Source: Macrobrachium rosenbergii
Lineage: Eukaryota; Arthropoda; Malacostraca; Decapoda; Palaemonidae
Assembly (NCBI RefSeq): GCF_040412425.1
Contig: NC_089782.1
Coordinates: 17,852,622-17,916,621, forward strand
DNA length: 64,000 nt
Direction: 5' to 3'
Each line of letters starts with the position of its first letter. The first letter of the stretch is position 1. Shown here in pieces: positions 27,301 through 40,700 of the stretch. A program made the translations under genes and the position numbers. Under the pieces are notes generated by a model. The model was not told where the DNA came from and searched no databases. It was given only the letters and a program-made list of their open reading frames with translations.

Positions 27301-28144
27301 TGATCTAAAGATTTAATATTTGTTCCTGTGGAAACAAAAACCATCACTTTTTATACAGGAGTCTCTCAAATAATTGGCAAGTTGGATCTCCACCCAGAAA
27401 TGAAATGCTTCTGTCATAACTATGGGAATAGGACTAATTATTCCTGTAATCTCTTATACAATCTAGCAAAGGGATGCAAGATTGATAGGGCCCTGGGCCA
27501 TACAGATGTGTCTGAATTCTCACTCTAGAAAACCAAATGTTGCCCGAAGATGGGGTAGCACATGTAGGGAGGCAGCTAGTATCTAGGTCAATCTTAAATT
27601 GTTGGGTTCAGATGATATCTTTACAACAAACCCGCTCCCTTTCCCCCAATGATTAAAGAGAGCAAAGGGAGTCACACATAATGAGCTAAGCCTCAATTGG
27701 ATTCTGATTGTGGAGTTTGTCTACATTGTGGCCCATCTAACATGTACTTGGCCTGGCTGCTGTCTTGCACATGAGGAAATGAAACAGGGACAGAGACACT
27801 ATACAATCTGTGAAGCAGCCAGCACAGAGCCTAAGTTTAAGGTGTCTTATGACTTATGGGTGAAATTCCTAAGGTAAAATTAAGTAAAGGTAGTCTGGCA
27901 CCACAGACACCTGCCCTCATTACCTATGAAACTGAAGTTTCTCCCATGAATGAGGCTTCTTAAGCTCTTGCCTACACTGGTACACTGGACAAACTGATAC
28001 CCACTCAGGATCAGAAACATGTCTGCCTGTTTGCTACATGAAGTCAGAAAGAAAGTTTGTTCTTACATGCTACCTCCTTGTGCCTAATAGACTACTCCTA
28101 CATAAAAGGCGATGGTTATGATTTCCAAAGGAAAAATTTCATAT

Positions 28145-28792
28145 TCACCATCTATGAATAGATACACCACTTCTCTCTTCTGCTGGTAAGCTGCCAGCTG
28201 AACACTCATTAACAATCTCAAAGTTTTCAAAATTAAGTTTACCCATGAATTCTGCCATATATATGTAACTGGTCTTTTTAAGGTCCACATAAGATGTCAC
28301 AAGGTCCTTCACTGAAGCCCTGACCTTCAGGTTTCCACTCATTAATGAAGTGTCTGGCCATGGGACATACTCCATTTTAATATCTGACAGATGAGGCATG
28401 TACTTGCCAATATGCTCCTCTATGCATGGCAATTCTGAGGATGATATCAGGCGCGGTAGTCCAGTCAGCATGCCCTCAATGTTAGATTCTATAGTATGGA
28501 GAAAATTTAAGGTGTAGTGGATTTCCGTCAAATCAAAAATATCATAGAACTTGATCATTCTAACGGAATCAAGCAATGTTTCGCAACCCTCCCGCAATGT
28601 GAGGAGAATTAATGTTTTTGTTACTACGTCGATTTCTTCCACATTTTTCTCTCCTACAACTGACAGGATATCTTTCACCATTTCCACATCATTTCTTGGC
28701 AATGTCTTTATGTCAACAGATATAATAATTGCTCTTTCAGCAATTTCTGGTTTGGCAAGCACCATCTTTTCAAGCTTTTTTATGTCAACAAC
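28145..28792 (-). CDS. Host gene exon 6 (C-terminal, unrecognised)
   Basis: The acceptor is TGTCTTTTCCTCATTCCAG|GTTGTTG. It is read in phase 0 as VVDIKKLEKMVLAKPE and on to a stop at 28145 (215 residues). It is predicted mostly helical, with alternating hydrophobic and charged residues and no transmembrane segment or metal site. I do not recognise the family. The last 15-20 residues look less gene-like, so the true end could be a donor near 28150-28210 leading to a further exon. It is 8.7 kb from exon 5, separated by a LINE remnant and a DIRS-like element. Confidence 0.6.
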   Translation of the reverse strand, partial: VVDIKKLEKMVLAKPEIAERAIIISVDIKTLPRNDVEMVKDILSVVGEKNVEEIDVVTKTLILLTLREGCETLLDSVRMIKFYDIFDLTEIHYTLNFLHTIESNIEGMLTGLPRLISSSELPCIEEHIGKYMPHLSDIKMEYVPWPDTSLMSGNLKVRASVKDLVTSYVDLKKTSYIYMAEFMGKLNFENFEIVNECSAGSLPAEERSGVSIHRW

Positions 28793-31700
28793 CTGGAATG
28801 AGGAAAAGACACATACAGCATGCTATAACATCTGACTTACAATAAACATAAATAAATTTAGTTATAACTCATTACGAGCTCATAATAAAAGTGTAACACA
28901 CTTTATGTTCTCTGGAAAGAATAGGAGACTTGTTCGAAAACAGAAATTAAACATACACTAAAATAATTCTTCTGTGATAGTTGTAACTGTGTCGTAAGTC
29001 AAGAAAAAATTTAACGAATAATCATTTTATTCTCCATGACTATGATGGAAATCAAAGCAAGGTCAACACATGATTTATATACAAATACATTACATCAAAT
29101 TTCATTTTCAGTTTAGGAAAGATTATCAGGAGCAATGATTAAAACGCAAGTCAGAGGGTATGCTAGTAAAAGACCTAACTAGAAACACGTGCAGGAGAGA
29201 TGGTTTAAAGGTTAAGAAGGGAAATTATAGCTTAGGAGAAAGAAACCATGAAGGAGTAGCAGTACTAAACTTCTGCCACAGCCAAAGATTAGAGTTACTA
29301 AACATAATATTTAAGAAACTAACAGAGAGGTTGATAACATTTAAGTGTGGGTAACCTGTTACACTGACTTAATTAAATGAGAAGTATAGATATCAGCAGA
29401 CACATACCTAAAACAACACAAACTACTGTGATATAAGTTGATAATGATGGATATAGTGAAGATAAATAAAAAGAGAAGTCAAAAGCATAAAGAACATGTC
29501 AACAAAGGGTGACACCAAAAAGGAGTATAAAGAAAGTGTTGGAAAATAAGGAACTGAAAAGTAGAATGTTGAAACTACTGAAAAAAAGGCACAAAAACTC
29601 TATACATCATAAAAAGGAAGAAATGGCAGTAAAATCCAAATTCTGGCAGAGGATGGGTAGCACAGATAAAGAAGTACTGCATACTGGGAGAAGAGGGAGA
29701 GTGCTAAAAAGCAAACGGCAAGAGCAAAAACACTTAAAAGGAATGTAATCAGAATCTGGGAGCTGATATAAGTAGATGACCTCGTGTTAACCATAGAACC
29801 AGAGGAAGAGGTCACAGAAATAATAAAGAAAGGAAAGCGAAAACTGGAATAAAGTAAGATGACAAAACTTATGGTGACTGGAAAGAAATCAAAGGAAAAA
29901 GTGCAGCATGGAAAGTGATAACGCAAATCCAGCAGAAGAGGTTTACGGGTGAACCCAATACTAATTATACAATGCAACAGATGATGTTACCAGAGATGCT
30001 CAGGACTGCAAAATGCATGCACGTTATTTGATGCCTGAAATGTATAAGAATAGCACATGGTGAAAGACTTAGGAGGACCATGTGGTGAATGAACAAGCCT
30101 CAGACACAACAGAAGATTTATATTATCATAGGGACACTAATCAGTCAGTGAAGCAGGTATTGAGAGAGTAGTAATTTAATATTTGGAACTTATCTATTAA
30201 AAAAAAATTTGAAGATGTTGGACAGCCATGTAGGAAGATACCAAAGCAAAATGATCGAAAGTAATCAGATCTGCAGAGACCTTCTTACCCTCTATGGCGT
30301 GCTACTGGCAATGAAAGCACCACCACAAGGCCCAAGTGTGAAAAAGATAAAACAACAAGGAAGAAATGAGGGAAATTTCTGGAATACAGATAATTGAGAG
30401 TAAAGTATGCAATAAGTAAACAAGAAAAATATTATGATGCACATAAAGCCTGTATTACTACACAGCATGGATATGGGCACTGTCAAAGAAAATGCACGTC
30501 ACTTTGATGAAAAAAGAAAATGCACGCCACTTTGATGAAAAAGTGTAAATATTCACGACGAGCACAAGGGGAAGATCATATTATAAATGAGGAAAATTCA
30601 GAGATGTGATGTGCCCAGAGAGTGGGAAACAGAGCAACATTTCAAAGACTGAGAAGGTTTGGACAGGAAGAGAAGGGGCAGCAGCTATTAGTCATGAAAT
30701 TAGCAGATATAAAAGTAACAGGACAAAAACCACAAAGAAACCCTAGAAAAACATGTACAAATGACTGAGAAATATGGGAATTCAAGTAGAAACACCTAGA
30801 AATGATGGAAATTTAAGGAAAGTACAGAAGACAAAGGTGGAGAAAAGAATTTCATATCTAATTGCCTTAAATGGAAGATCTGACAAAATGTCAATGACAA
30901 TGATTCAAGGACTATTCCTTTTCTTTGCATCTTCCAAAAGATGAGTGCTTTACTTTTGCTGATAAACAGTTTGTTTAAAAGTAAGAAAAGCCATGACTTT
31001 GAAGGAGTCATGGCTTATGATCCTTCTGTTGATCTAAATATATGACAAAATACAAAATGAGAATTTTCATGATAAAATTATCTGGATACTTACCAACTGT
31101 TAAAGTTAGCTACATCTTCACACCATTAGGTGCGATCAGCAACCAAAATTAAATAAAATAACACTTGGCTAACCCGCTAGGACTGTCTCTGTAATCACCT
31201 GTTTCCACCAGGTGGTGCTGGAATGTTTACATTCTTGTCAGAATTCTTCATGACCACCCACTAAGATGTGGGGAACCTGGGTGGGTTTCTACATTAACAG
31301 TAGGTAAGTATCCAAATAATTAATCTAATCATGAAAATTCTCATTATTTGGAATGAATTTTCCCTACTGTTAAAGTTAGCTGACTAAGCAATGAAAGAAA
31401 AGAGAGAGGTTGCCACTAGAACAAAGCCCACATACAAGAAAGGGCTTAAAGCTCACTAATACAAACCCTTAAGAGTTCTAACTGGACATACGACAACCAC
31501 TTCAGCATTGCCTACAAAAGCAGTTAAATTAGACACTGTCACAAATCTGAGAGGGCTTTCACTTCTATATCTTTTCTCTAAGTAAGGAAAGAAGAGAGAG
31601 GTTGCCATTAAAACCTAGCCAACATACAAGAAAGGGCTTGAAGCTCACTAACACACTTTGCCAGAGCAAGAGCTAAAAGAAAGGTGTCTTCAAAGTTCTA

Positions 31701-34700
31701 AAGAGATGCCTTATTAAAAGGCTCAAACTGAGGTTAAAATCTACAGGACTACATCTAAATTCCATTGTAAACCATGAGAGGAAGATTGAAATCTCCAGCA
31801 CAAATCAAAGAAAACCTCTTCAAACGTTAAATTGTGGGCAAGATGCAGAACTGAATGCAATGTAAAACGGTATCCTTTGACCACTGTGACAGCAAACTAC
31901 TTTGCGAACCTGAGACACTGGTAGAACTTAAATCAGACTGTCTAGTGAACGGGTGCTGGATATCATTCTGGACAAGCACCAAAATCAATAAACTGAGCAT
32001 TATTATTGAAACACAATCGAACAGTGGAGGGCATTCTACACTTTAGGATTGCTTCCTTGGTCATTCCAGAAATGCCCTTAGATTGTAACAGACGGTGACA
32101 ATCCCCACGCAGTCATATGAAGTATGTGGAAGTTAGATGGAATTTTCTCAAATAAGACTGTCGGAAAAGATCTTTCCTAAGTGAGACGCCAAGGAACATC
32201 TACCACCAGGAAAAGAAGTTAGGAGAACCATTCCCTTTGGGGCCACCAATGAGCTATCAAAATCATCCTTGTGTTCTGCAAAGCTCACAACTTGTTGAGT
32301 ATTTCCTCAAAACAGCAAACAGAGGAAAAGCATAGAAGTCTAGATTTGACCATTCCGAAGGAAGGCATCAACTGCCCATGCCTGGGGATCCTGGCATGGA
32401 AGGCAGTAAACTGAGAGAGTAGTGTTTTGGGTGGTCGTAAACAGACTGGTGTTTGGGTCTCCCCAGAGGTTCCACAACTTCTGGCAAACCTGAGGAAGAG
32501 GAGACTACTGTACCTGACTGAAGACCTTGCCCTTTTCTGCTGAAATGGTCTTCAGTAATGTTTTTCCATAGGACAAAACGAGGTAAAGGAATGATGCTGC
32601 TGGGCTCTGTCCAAAGGAGAAGGAAGTTTCTTTGATAGCTTGAACAAATATCTTGATCTGTGTCTTCTTGTCATATGTACGAATCGAGAGGTTGAATTGT
32701 CGGAAAAGACTGCAATTGTACTATCTCTGACTAGATGCTGCGTAAGACCATTACAAACTGCCAAAAGCTGTAGGTTGTTTACCTTCCAACTCTCTGACAT
32801 TAAATGTTTCTCAGAATGGCCCCCAATCTACCTCCGAGACATCTGAGGACAGTGTAAAGGTTCTTGAGGTCTACAGGCCAACCCATTAAAGTTCTCAAAA
32901 GTGGTAGAAAATTGTCTATCTATCTGTATGTTGGAAAAAAACCCAAAAAGAGAGAGCTAATCTTCATTCCCAAATAAACAACTGACAGGATTGGAAAAGC
33001 ACAGATTAGTCAATACTGAATAAAATGTCCAGCTCCACGGTTAGACATAAAACAATTCTTCACCCTCCAAGTCATCAGGAACAAATTGGTGAGAACAAAA
33101 CAGTCGTTCAAAAATGAGAGAACTACTCTGATACCATGCAGATGAATCCATCCTGGTAAAAACTCCAACAGACTGAATACTTTTCTTCGACAGAAGGTGT
33201 ACTGGGATGAAGAAGCACGTGTCCTACAAGTCAACAGAAAACACCTCTGCCTTTCTGAAAGGTCGACAGGACCAAAAAGGGAGTAATATGAATAAATTAC
33301 TTCAGACTGAAAATGCCCATGGCTCGATGGCCTCGTTGCATACAACTGTCCAATCTACACCTCCAACTCTGAACTTCTCTGTGCGTAGAGTGCTGAGAGA
33401 AGGATATCAGAAAGTTGATAGGGGTAAAAAGAACAAAAGGTACAAAGTATCCTTCCCTAAGAACCATCACTACCAAAGACTCTTCTAGATGCTTTGCCAG
33501 ACATTTCTGAAACACTGCATATGGCCTTCTCAGGATCCACACAGCTGACTTGAACTGGGAGTTCAAAACATCAGTGTAATTTTTCCACTTAAAATGTGAG
33601 CCAGATCACTATTGAAGCACAACTCGAGAGTGGTCTGGGAAATTCTACATGGAACTTGCATGCGAAAAAAGGATGTGGGTGCAAGACCCTAGAGGGAAGA
33701 CTTCAAAGGTAGTGCTAAGAATTTTCTAACCTCCTGATTCGTGATATCTTAGGTGATGGCCTTAAACACTTAGGGGTTAAGGAGACAATGATGGGACACT
33801 GTCAAAAACAGTTACTAATGGTTGATCAGGGCTACTTTACATGATCTGTACACAACTGTTTCCATTACTTTACAACTGAGTTGTAAAAGGAATACGACAT
33901 TCCTCCCATCAGCCTCAGAAGTAGGTCTATCAAGGAGAGGTTACAACTTTGATGCATCATCAAGAAACTCTGCCCCTTTAGGGCTAATATTTATAACTAT
34001 TATCATCATCATTATCTACATATGCATGCATAAACATTACATATATAATATATATACATACATATACCCTGTATATATAATATAATCACATATATGAATT
34101 AATCTTGCAGTAATAGAGCTGTAGTGCTAAGAGAGATATACTGAATTAAAAGGTACTTCTGCCTCACAATTAGGCCAAAGTACCTTACCAATTAGAGGTG
34201 TTTTTGCTTCTTTGGTCCAAGAGCTTGAAGCTTGCAACTTGAACAGAGGAAGGTGAAAAAACTTATATCGTATTTAAGTCCTAACTCAGCTCAAAGCAGC
34301 TTCAAAAACTGGAAATAGATGTAGTAGCATCCAAGAACCAGCATTACAGGATACACTTCTGAGATAGCCTCTGTTGTTTAGATTAAGCCAGCAACATGCT
34401 GGCACATCGCCTAGGTTGGCTGGTTCCTACAAACACAGTTGGTGTTAGGTGCAGAGCTATTTAACACTAAACAGTTTCCTAGCTTTCTCTTTTGACTGTT
34501 CACCCATTTCCCAAAGGATTCTACTTCCGTGATAACGCACTGTAACACAATCAATGTTAACTTCTTACTCGTTTTAACTGGAGCCAAGGTAGAAGTAGAC
34601 TAAACTGCACCAGTCAACAGATTCATCTTTGGCAAATGGTAGTGAAAACGGAACCACGTGAGATATGCACCGCTTAAATAATAAAGGAGAATCAACCAAA

Positions 34701-37700
34701 TCATGGTTGAAACCCCCTCAAGTCTAAATGGAGGAACTGAGACGCAAGGAAACAGCAATGTATGGATGATGACGATGAGGATAAAAAATGCCACAGAAGG
34801 TGACATACCACAGAACATCAGCAAAGACATCATGGAATGCTGGTAGTAAGTACTGGATGGCTGGGAGAGAGAGAAGACTGGGTGGGGAAGGTAGAGGTTT
34901 TGCATAATGACATCACATAACCGTGACGACCACCAGAGCCATCTGCACAACACTTAGAGGCAATTGCCGAGATGCGAGAGCTGTTCTATTACCAGGCTAA
35001 CTGACTCCAAATAAATAAGCTGTGGAAGAGGAAGAGACGCTATTATGAAAAGGAATAATTGCCATGAGGTGACAAATACAAGGCGACAGAGGGGACAACT
35101 GAATAAAAGGGGGGGAGGGTTACTGTCCGCTCAGAGGACGATACTGGGTGGGTAAATGATGACACAAGAATTGAGGCGCAGATCAAAACTACTGAGGTAA
35201 ATGTAATATTTCTGTATCCCTAAATAACTCGATCGGTTGACATACATCACTATCAATCTCTCCAAAACGGATGATATGTGAGCTGGTGAATGTGAGCACT
35301 ACACTACCAAATAACTCATCTGGAGAATGTGTCAAATTCGAACCGGAGAGATGGTTGAGAGAGGTGGCAGAGGGCACAGACCGTGGTCCCAAGACATGCC
35401 AAGGTTCCCTATCTTGGAGGAAGATAATGGACAGAGCAGTCCAGAGGCAGGCTACACACAGGCATGCTAGGAGCTGGGAGACCAGGTTGATCACTGGGGA
35501 GGAGATTTTGCCCTAACATATACCAAAACATAAGGTTGTAACAATCACTGATTGACTGTCCCAGATGGATGACTTGTTACAAATAAATCAATAAAGGATA
35601 TTCAGTGAAATATGCTTTCAATTAATAATATCACTAAACAAGAAATTAAAATAAGTAAAATATAATCTTCCCCCTTTTTTTTTCTTATTTTTTCTCTGTT
35701 TTTCTAATTCCCTCCCCTTTTTTTGTATTTGGTGACATGTAATTCTTTCCAGCCGAAGAACCTAAAAAAGTTCAGGTCTGGTTAAAATACCATAACTGTT
35801 GTAGGTGACATAATGCGGAAAACAAGCACAATACCATACAGGAGAAAATCAGCCAGAAATCTTCAAAATCATTACTAATGCCAATTCGATTCACACCGTC
35901 TGCATAAGGACACAGCATGAAGAATCCTGACAAGAACATAAACATTCCAGCACCACCCAGTGGGAAACACGTGATTACAGAGACAGTCCTAGCGGGTTAG
36001 CCAAGCATTATTTTGCTTTATTTAGGTTGCAGATCGCACCTCATGGCGCAAAGATATAAGCTAACTTTAACAGTAGGTAAGATCCATTCCAAATACAGGT
36101 AATTATCCTTATGAAACTCAAGCGTTGCTGGCATTTTCAAAGATGCAGTTAAAACATAAAAGGCAAAATTAAAACACGGAGTCAGTTTTCTGTGCAAAAA
36201 TAAGCCCATAATTTTCATCAACAGGTTAGCATAGGAAAACCCCTATACTGTAGTAATGCAGTTGATAAGTAAAGAAGTTTGTTGAGGTCTGTTAAGTTGA
36301 AGGGTTACTGTAATACAGTCATTCAAAATGTTTCTATTTTTAAGTAATTCAAGCCTTTGAGATTCTGATAACATTTAGTCGTTATCTTTTCAATTTTTCA
36401 ACTTTTGAAATTCTAATGATGACTATAGTTATCACTGAGATATTTTAATAAATGTGACACAAATCAGAAAAAAACTGTTGTCATGGAGACTTGATGTCTA
36501 TTATGATTTATGACAAATTTAAAAAAGTGACACTGTTATTATGCTCACCACTCAAGAACATTTTACAATTTTTAATGCACTTTGTGACACCATGCATGGC
36601 TAAAATGGTAATGAACTGGAAGGCAATTTACCATATTTTTACACAGTAAAAAAATTTGGATATCTCTTTTCTCTGGTTTATCATGAATTTTTTTTAACAA
36701 AAGTGACAATTTTTTTTTTCATTACAGCTAAATTTTACTCATGATATCCACGTCTATTTTAGTTTGGCATTTCTAAAAATTTCATAATAAAGATGACCTC
36801 TTTAGCTTTAAAATGACATAAAATTCTTACATGTACCATGATGTATAATGTCATACAGAATAAGAAAAAAATGATTGCCAAGCACTTTTGCTCAGTCAGT
36901 GAAGGGTGACGTTCTAGCACAGACAGATTTTGACCCTCACCAAATCCTCAAAGGGGTAACACACCACCAAACCTGAAAAATTTCCTCTTAAATGAGATGA
37001 TTAAACATTAATAAGATGAACTTAAAGAAGTTAGATGGCCAGGTGGGAAGACACTAAAGGGAATGGACCAAAAATAAAATGTAGAATGTGGTGCATATGT
37101 GGGCTGGATGGACACCAAAATGAACCTTTAGTACTGTCTACAGTGTGATGGGCAAGGCATAATGTAGGCAGCACACCTCACTGGGGACAGTCACCCAGGA
37201 AAGAGATGTAAAAGACCAACTAGTATCAGGTTAAAGCTCTAATGCCATTAACACTGCCAATGAAAATATGAACAAAGTTACAGAACTTTTCTCCAAATGT
37301 CAGGAACACTAATATAAAAAAAAAGCTTTGATTATACTTTAGATTAACACTGGATGATATGCAAATGAATCAAAGTTTCAAGGTTTTTCCCCTAGAGATC
37401 TTGTCAATATGTATAGTAGCAATTCATTAAAATTTCCAGTACAAGGTTAAATCAAATGTCTCACCTTTGTCTCCATTTGAACAGTAGATTTTCCCGGTGT
37501 AGAAGGCTTTGATATAGGTTTGGGAACTTTTTGCAGTTCCTTTGCTTTCTCCTGGTGAGCAAGGCTTTGGACATGCCATCGAATGCCATCATTCCCCTGG
37601 TAATCGCAGAAGTCCATCACTTTGCAAATATCACACCAAAACTGGTGTACTGTTGGACCCCTCTTGATAAAAGGGAGGGTGTTATGCCACTCTGATTTAA

Positions 37701-40700
37701 AGTCATAAACATAAACACCGGCATTAGGGTTGCCACTTGGAGCCTTTGACTTGCCAGGAATGTCATACAATTTGACATTTCTCCCACCAGCTGTGCCAGA
37801 ATCATAAATTACCCTTTTAACGGGCTTGCTGTCACCATTTTCTATGTCTGAGTCTGCATCACCCTTGCCCTCATATTCTTGACAGCCATCTGAATTCCAT
37901 ACTTGAGCTAATGTTTCCAAGACATTGGCTATCTTTTGAGACTGCAACTTACGCTTCATGCCCTGAGATGCTCTGCTAGGCTCTTTAGAGAGTCTTCTAT
38001 GGGCTCCAGACTGTGAAAAAAGGTAAAATATGTGTGAACCAGCTCAAGAAATAAAAAGAATGAAAGTTCAAAACTGCAAAGTAACTATTTTTTAAAAACC
38101 TTATGTTAGCCCTGTATTCTTACAGTACATTCAAAATAAAAATCCCTACGTATGTTACAGTACTGTACTCAGTAAAAACCTTTCCACTCGTAAGAGGAGT
38201 GAGAAAATCTTTAACAGTCCATAATGCACTGCAGAATGAATAACAGTCAATTATTATAAGGAATATAGTTCAGCATTTGTAAATTCACACTTTGAAACCT
38301 TTTCAAAATTAATCAGTACCATGACAATATAAAGCTCAATTCCAACTGAGTGAAGCATTTTCTTATTTTGGAAACTTTATCCCTATTTACAATGACAGAA
38401 ATGGCCCTGAAATTAACTACAGTAAAGCCCCCGTATTTGCGTTCTCACAATTCGCGGACTCAACTACTTGGATTTCTCTTCGGTTCAAAATTATTTCGTT
38501 ACTGTGTAGAGAGTATTGCCTATATTAAGTAACATATATGCACATTATTCGTGGAAAACTCGCCCACTCGCAGTATTTTTCACTGAGAAATATTCACTAA
38601 TTACTGTACAGTATTTTCATATAATTTTCATGACTAAATGGACTTTTTGTGATAAAACTATTAAAATACTCAGGGTATAAGCATTTTTAGAGGTTTTTGT
38701 GTTTGAACTATCAAAATAGGCGGTTCTAAGTGTTTTTAGAGGTTTTTCAGTGTTGCGGATTTTTAGCTATTCCTGCCGGGAAATTGGTATGCATCACGGG
38801 AGCTTATATACCTTACCTTCATGTAATTAGTTAAATATAGTAATACCACAAAAAAAATTATCACAAAGCAAACTTGCAAGGTTAAATCTTATCAAACATT
38901 AACAATTGTGCAACTATTGTACTGCCAAATTTAAGAGTATCCATTGTACATTATACTAATACACAGTAAACTTCTCTTATCATCTCTGAAACACTATCAG
39001 CACTTTAGTTAAATATACAGTAGATCTGACTATTCTATACTTAATGTGAAAATTTCATTTTGGTACATTGTCAGTGTCACTAGATTCCACTGATAAAGCA
39101 TATTACATCTAAGTTAACTTTTGACTAAGTAACAGGCATCTAAGCTAAATTTCAGTGGGCTAAATGCTAATCATAACACATCCAACCAAGCTTACCAAAT
39201 TTGTGGACTGTCTAATAATATGTTATTATTTCTTAAAATTAGAAACCACTTAATACTTCATGCAAAACACTGGTATAAGCAACAAGTGTTGACCTACGTG
39301 AATCAAGAAATAGCTGTTTGTTGAAGTAAGTTACTGTAACTATTGCATATTTCTTAAGAACTGTGTTACACTTGTCAACTTCTTTAAACTTGCCAATTTT
39401 CAGCGGTGACTAAAATACTAAAAATAAAATAGTTTTACTGATCATTCACACAATGGAAAAGGTCTTAAGGATCATTCACACAATGGAAAAGGTCTTAGGG
39501 ATCATTCACGCAATGGAAAAGAAGGTTTTAAGAAAGTATATCACTAAATTTAAGCTGCAGGGTGTAGAAACAAATAACACGTGGGCTGCATAACGTTTTG
39601 GAATAAGCAAAAGCAATGTCTGAAACTGACAATATCACACCTTTACTTGGTTTAAAATTTACTGCTTTTAAAAAATAATAGTATTTTTTAAACCCAACTT
39701 TGTTAATTTACAGTAAAAATGTATCTCAGCATTGTTTCATCTAGTAACTACTGGAATTGAAGATGCTGGTACATAGTACTCAATCAGGCTGATGATTTTT
39801 AGAATGTATATAAATATTACCAGAATGCAAATGTCACATGATCGCAATATTCACATTCCACAGTGCAATAACAATATGATAATAATATTATATGTTATAT
39901 ACGTACTATACACTACTGTAATTGGATATAGGAAGCAAAACCAATTTTATTATAATTATCATTATTTTAAATATAGCTGTACTCTTTGACTATTGCAAAT
40001 GGATACTTCCCTCCACATACAAATTTCAGTAATCATTTATCTGTATCATTAATTTCATGCTGTCCTATTAAGCTTCATGAGCCAACTATCAACTTTTGAA
40101 TTTTCATGAAACATCTAAAATACTTTCATTGTCAGATTTTGAATATGACAACTAAAAAATCTGAAACTTCTTCCCACCTGAGTTTATTATCCTTACACTA
40201 ACTGCAAGAATATTATTTCATATACTTGAAATTACAAACTAATTAAGAGCATAAAACATTGCACCAAAAACAAAATTAAATTTCTGAAAATTCCACCATT
40301 ATAAATGTTAACATCTGAATCAAAAACTAATTAATATCCACTTGCATTAAAGGTTAACCTAAAATAATCAATGTTAACAGCAACCTCACACGGCAGGAAT
40401 ACAGTTTATACTTTACAGATGCATCTCATAGCAGTAAATGCTACATTGAACTTACTGAAATTGTTCTCTTAGTGCAAAACTTCTAAAGATATTACAACCT
40501 TCCAAGTTGAATATAAAAATATTTGAACTTACTGAAAATCCTTGGTCTGTGTTGAGTACCCTTGGTGAGAGATCATGTTGTAGTGAGTTTGGCACAGATT
40601 CTCCAAGAATAATCTTGATCCTCTCATAAAACAGTGGTCGTACTTTGCGGCCCCTTTCACCAAGCTGACAACTCTCCTCATACTTTCTGACAGCTGCTAC

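Larger units (their letters stand above)
31056..36094 (-). mobile_element. DIRS-like retroelement 2 (5.04 kb) in intron 5
   Basis: Bounded by inverted terminal repeats (31056-31252 and 35916-36094) and carrying an internal complementary region at 31295-31381 made of sequence complementary to both outer ends. This layout is specific to DIRS-type tyrosine-recombinase retroelements. Minus-strand coding traces fit: a polymerase palm trace at 33010-33345 and an RNase H trace at 32552-32800. Frames are broken and no tyrosine recombinase is recognisable between RNase H and the internal region, so it is a dead or non-autonomous copy. It has no target duplication, as expected for the group. It is co-oriented with the host gene. 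Confidence 0.75.

Noticed and set aside
28551..28835. 94-residue plus ORF opposite exon 6
   Set aside because: Antisense shadow of the better supported minus-strand exon.
33822..34085. Plus ORF ending in an IYIYI-like tail
   Set aside because: Ends in the AT simple repeat inside DIRS 2 and has no other support.
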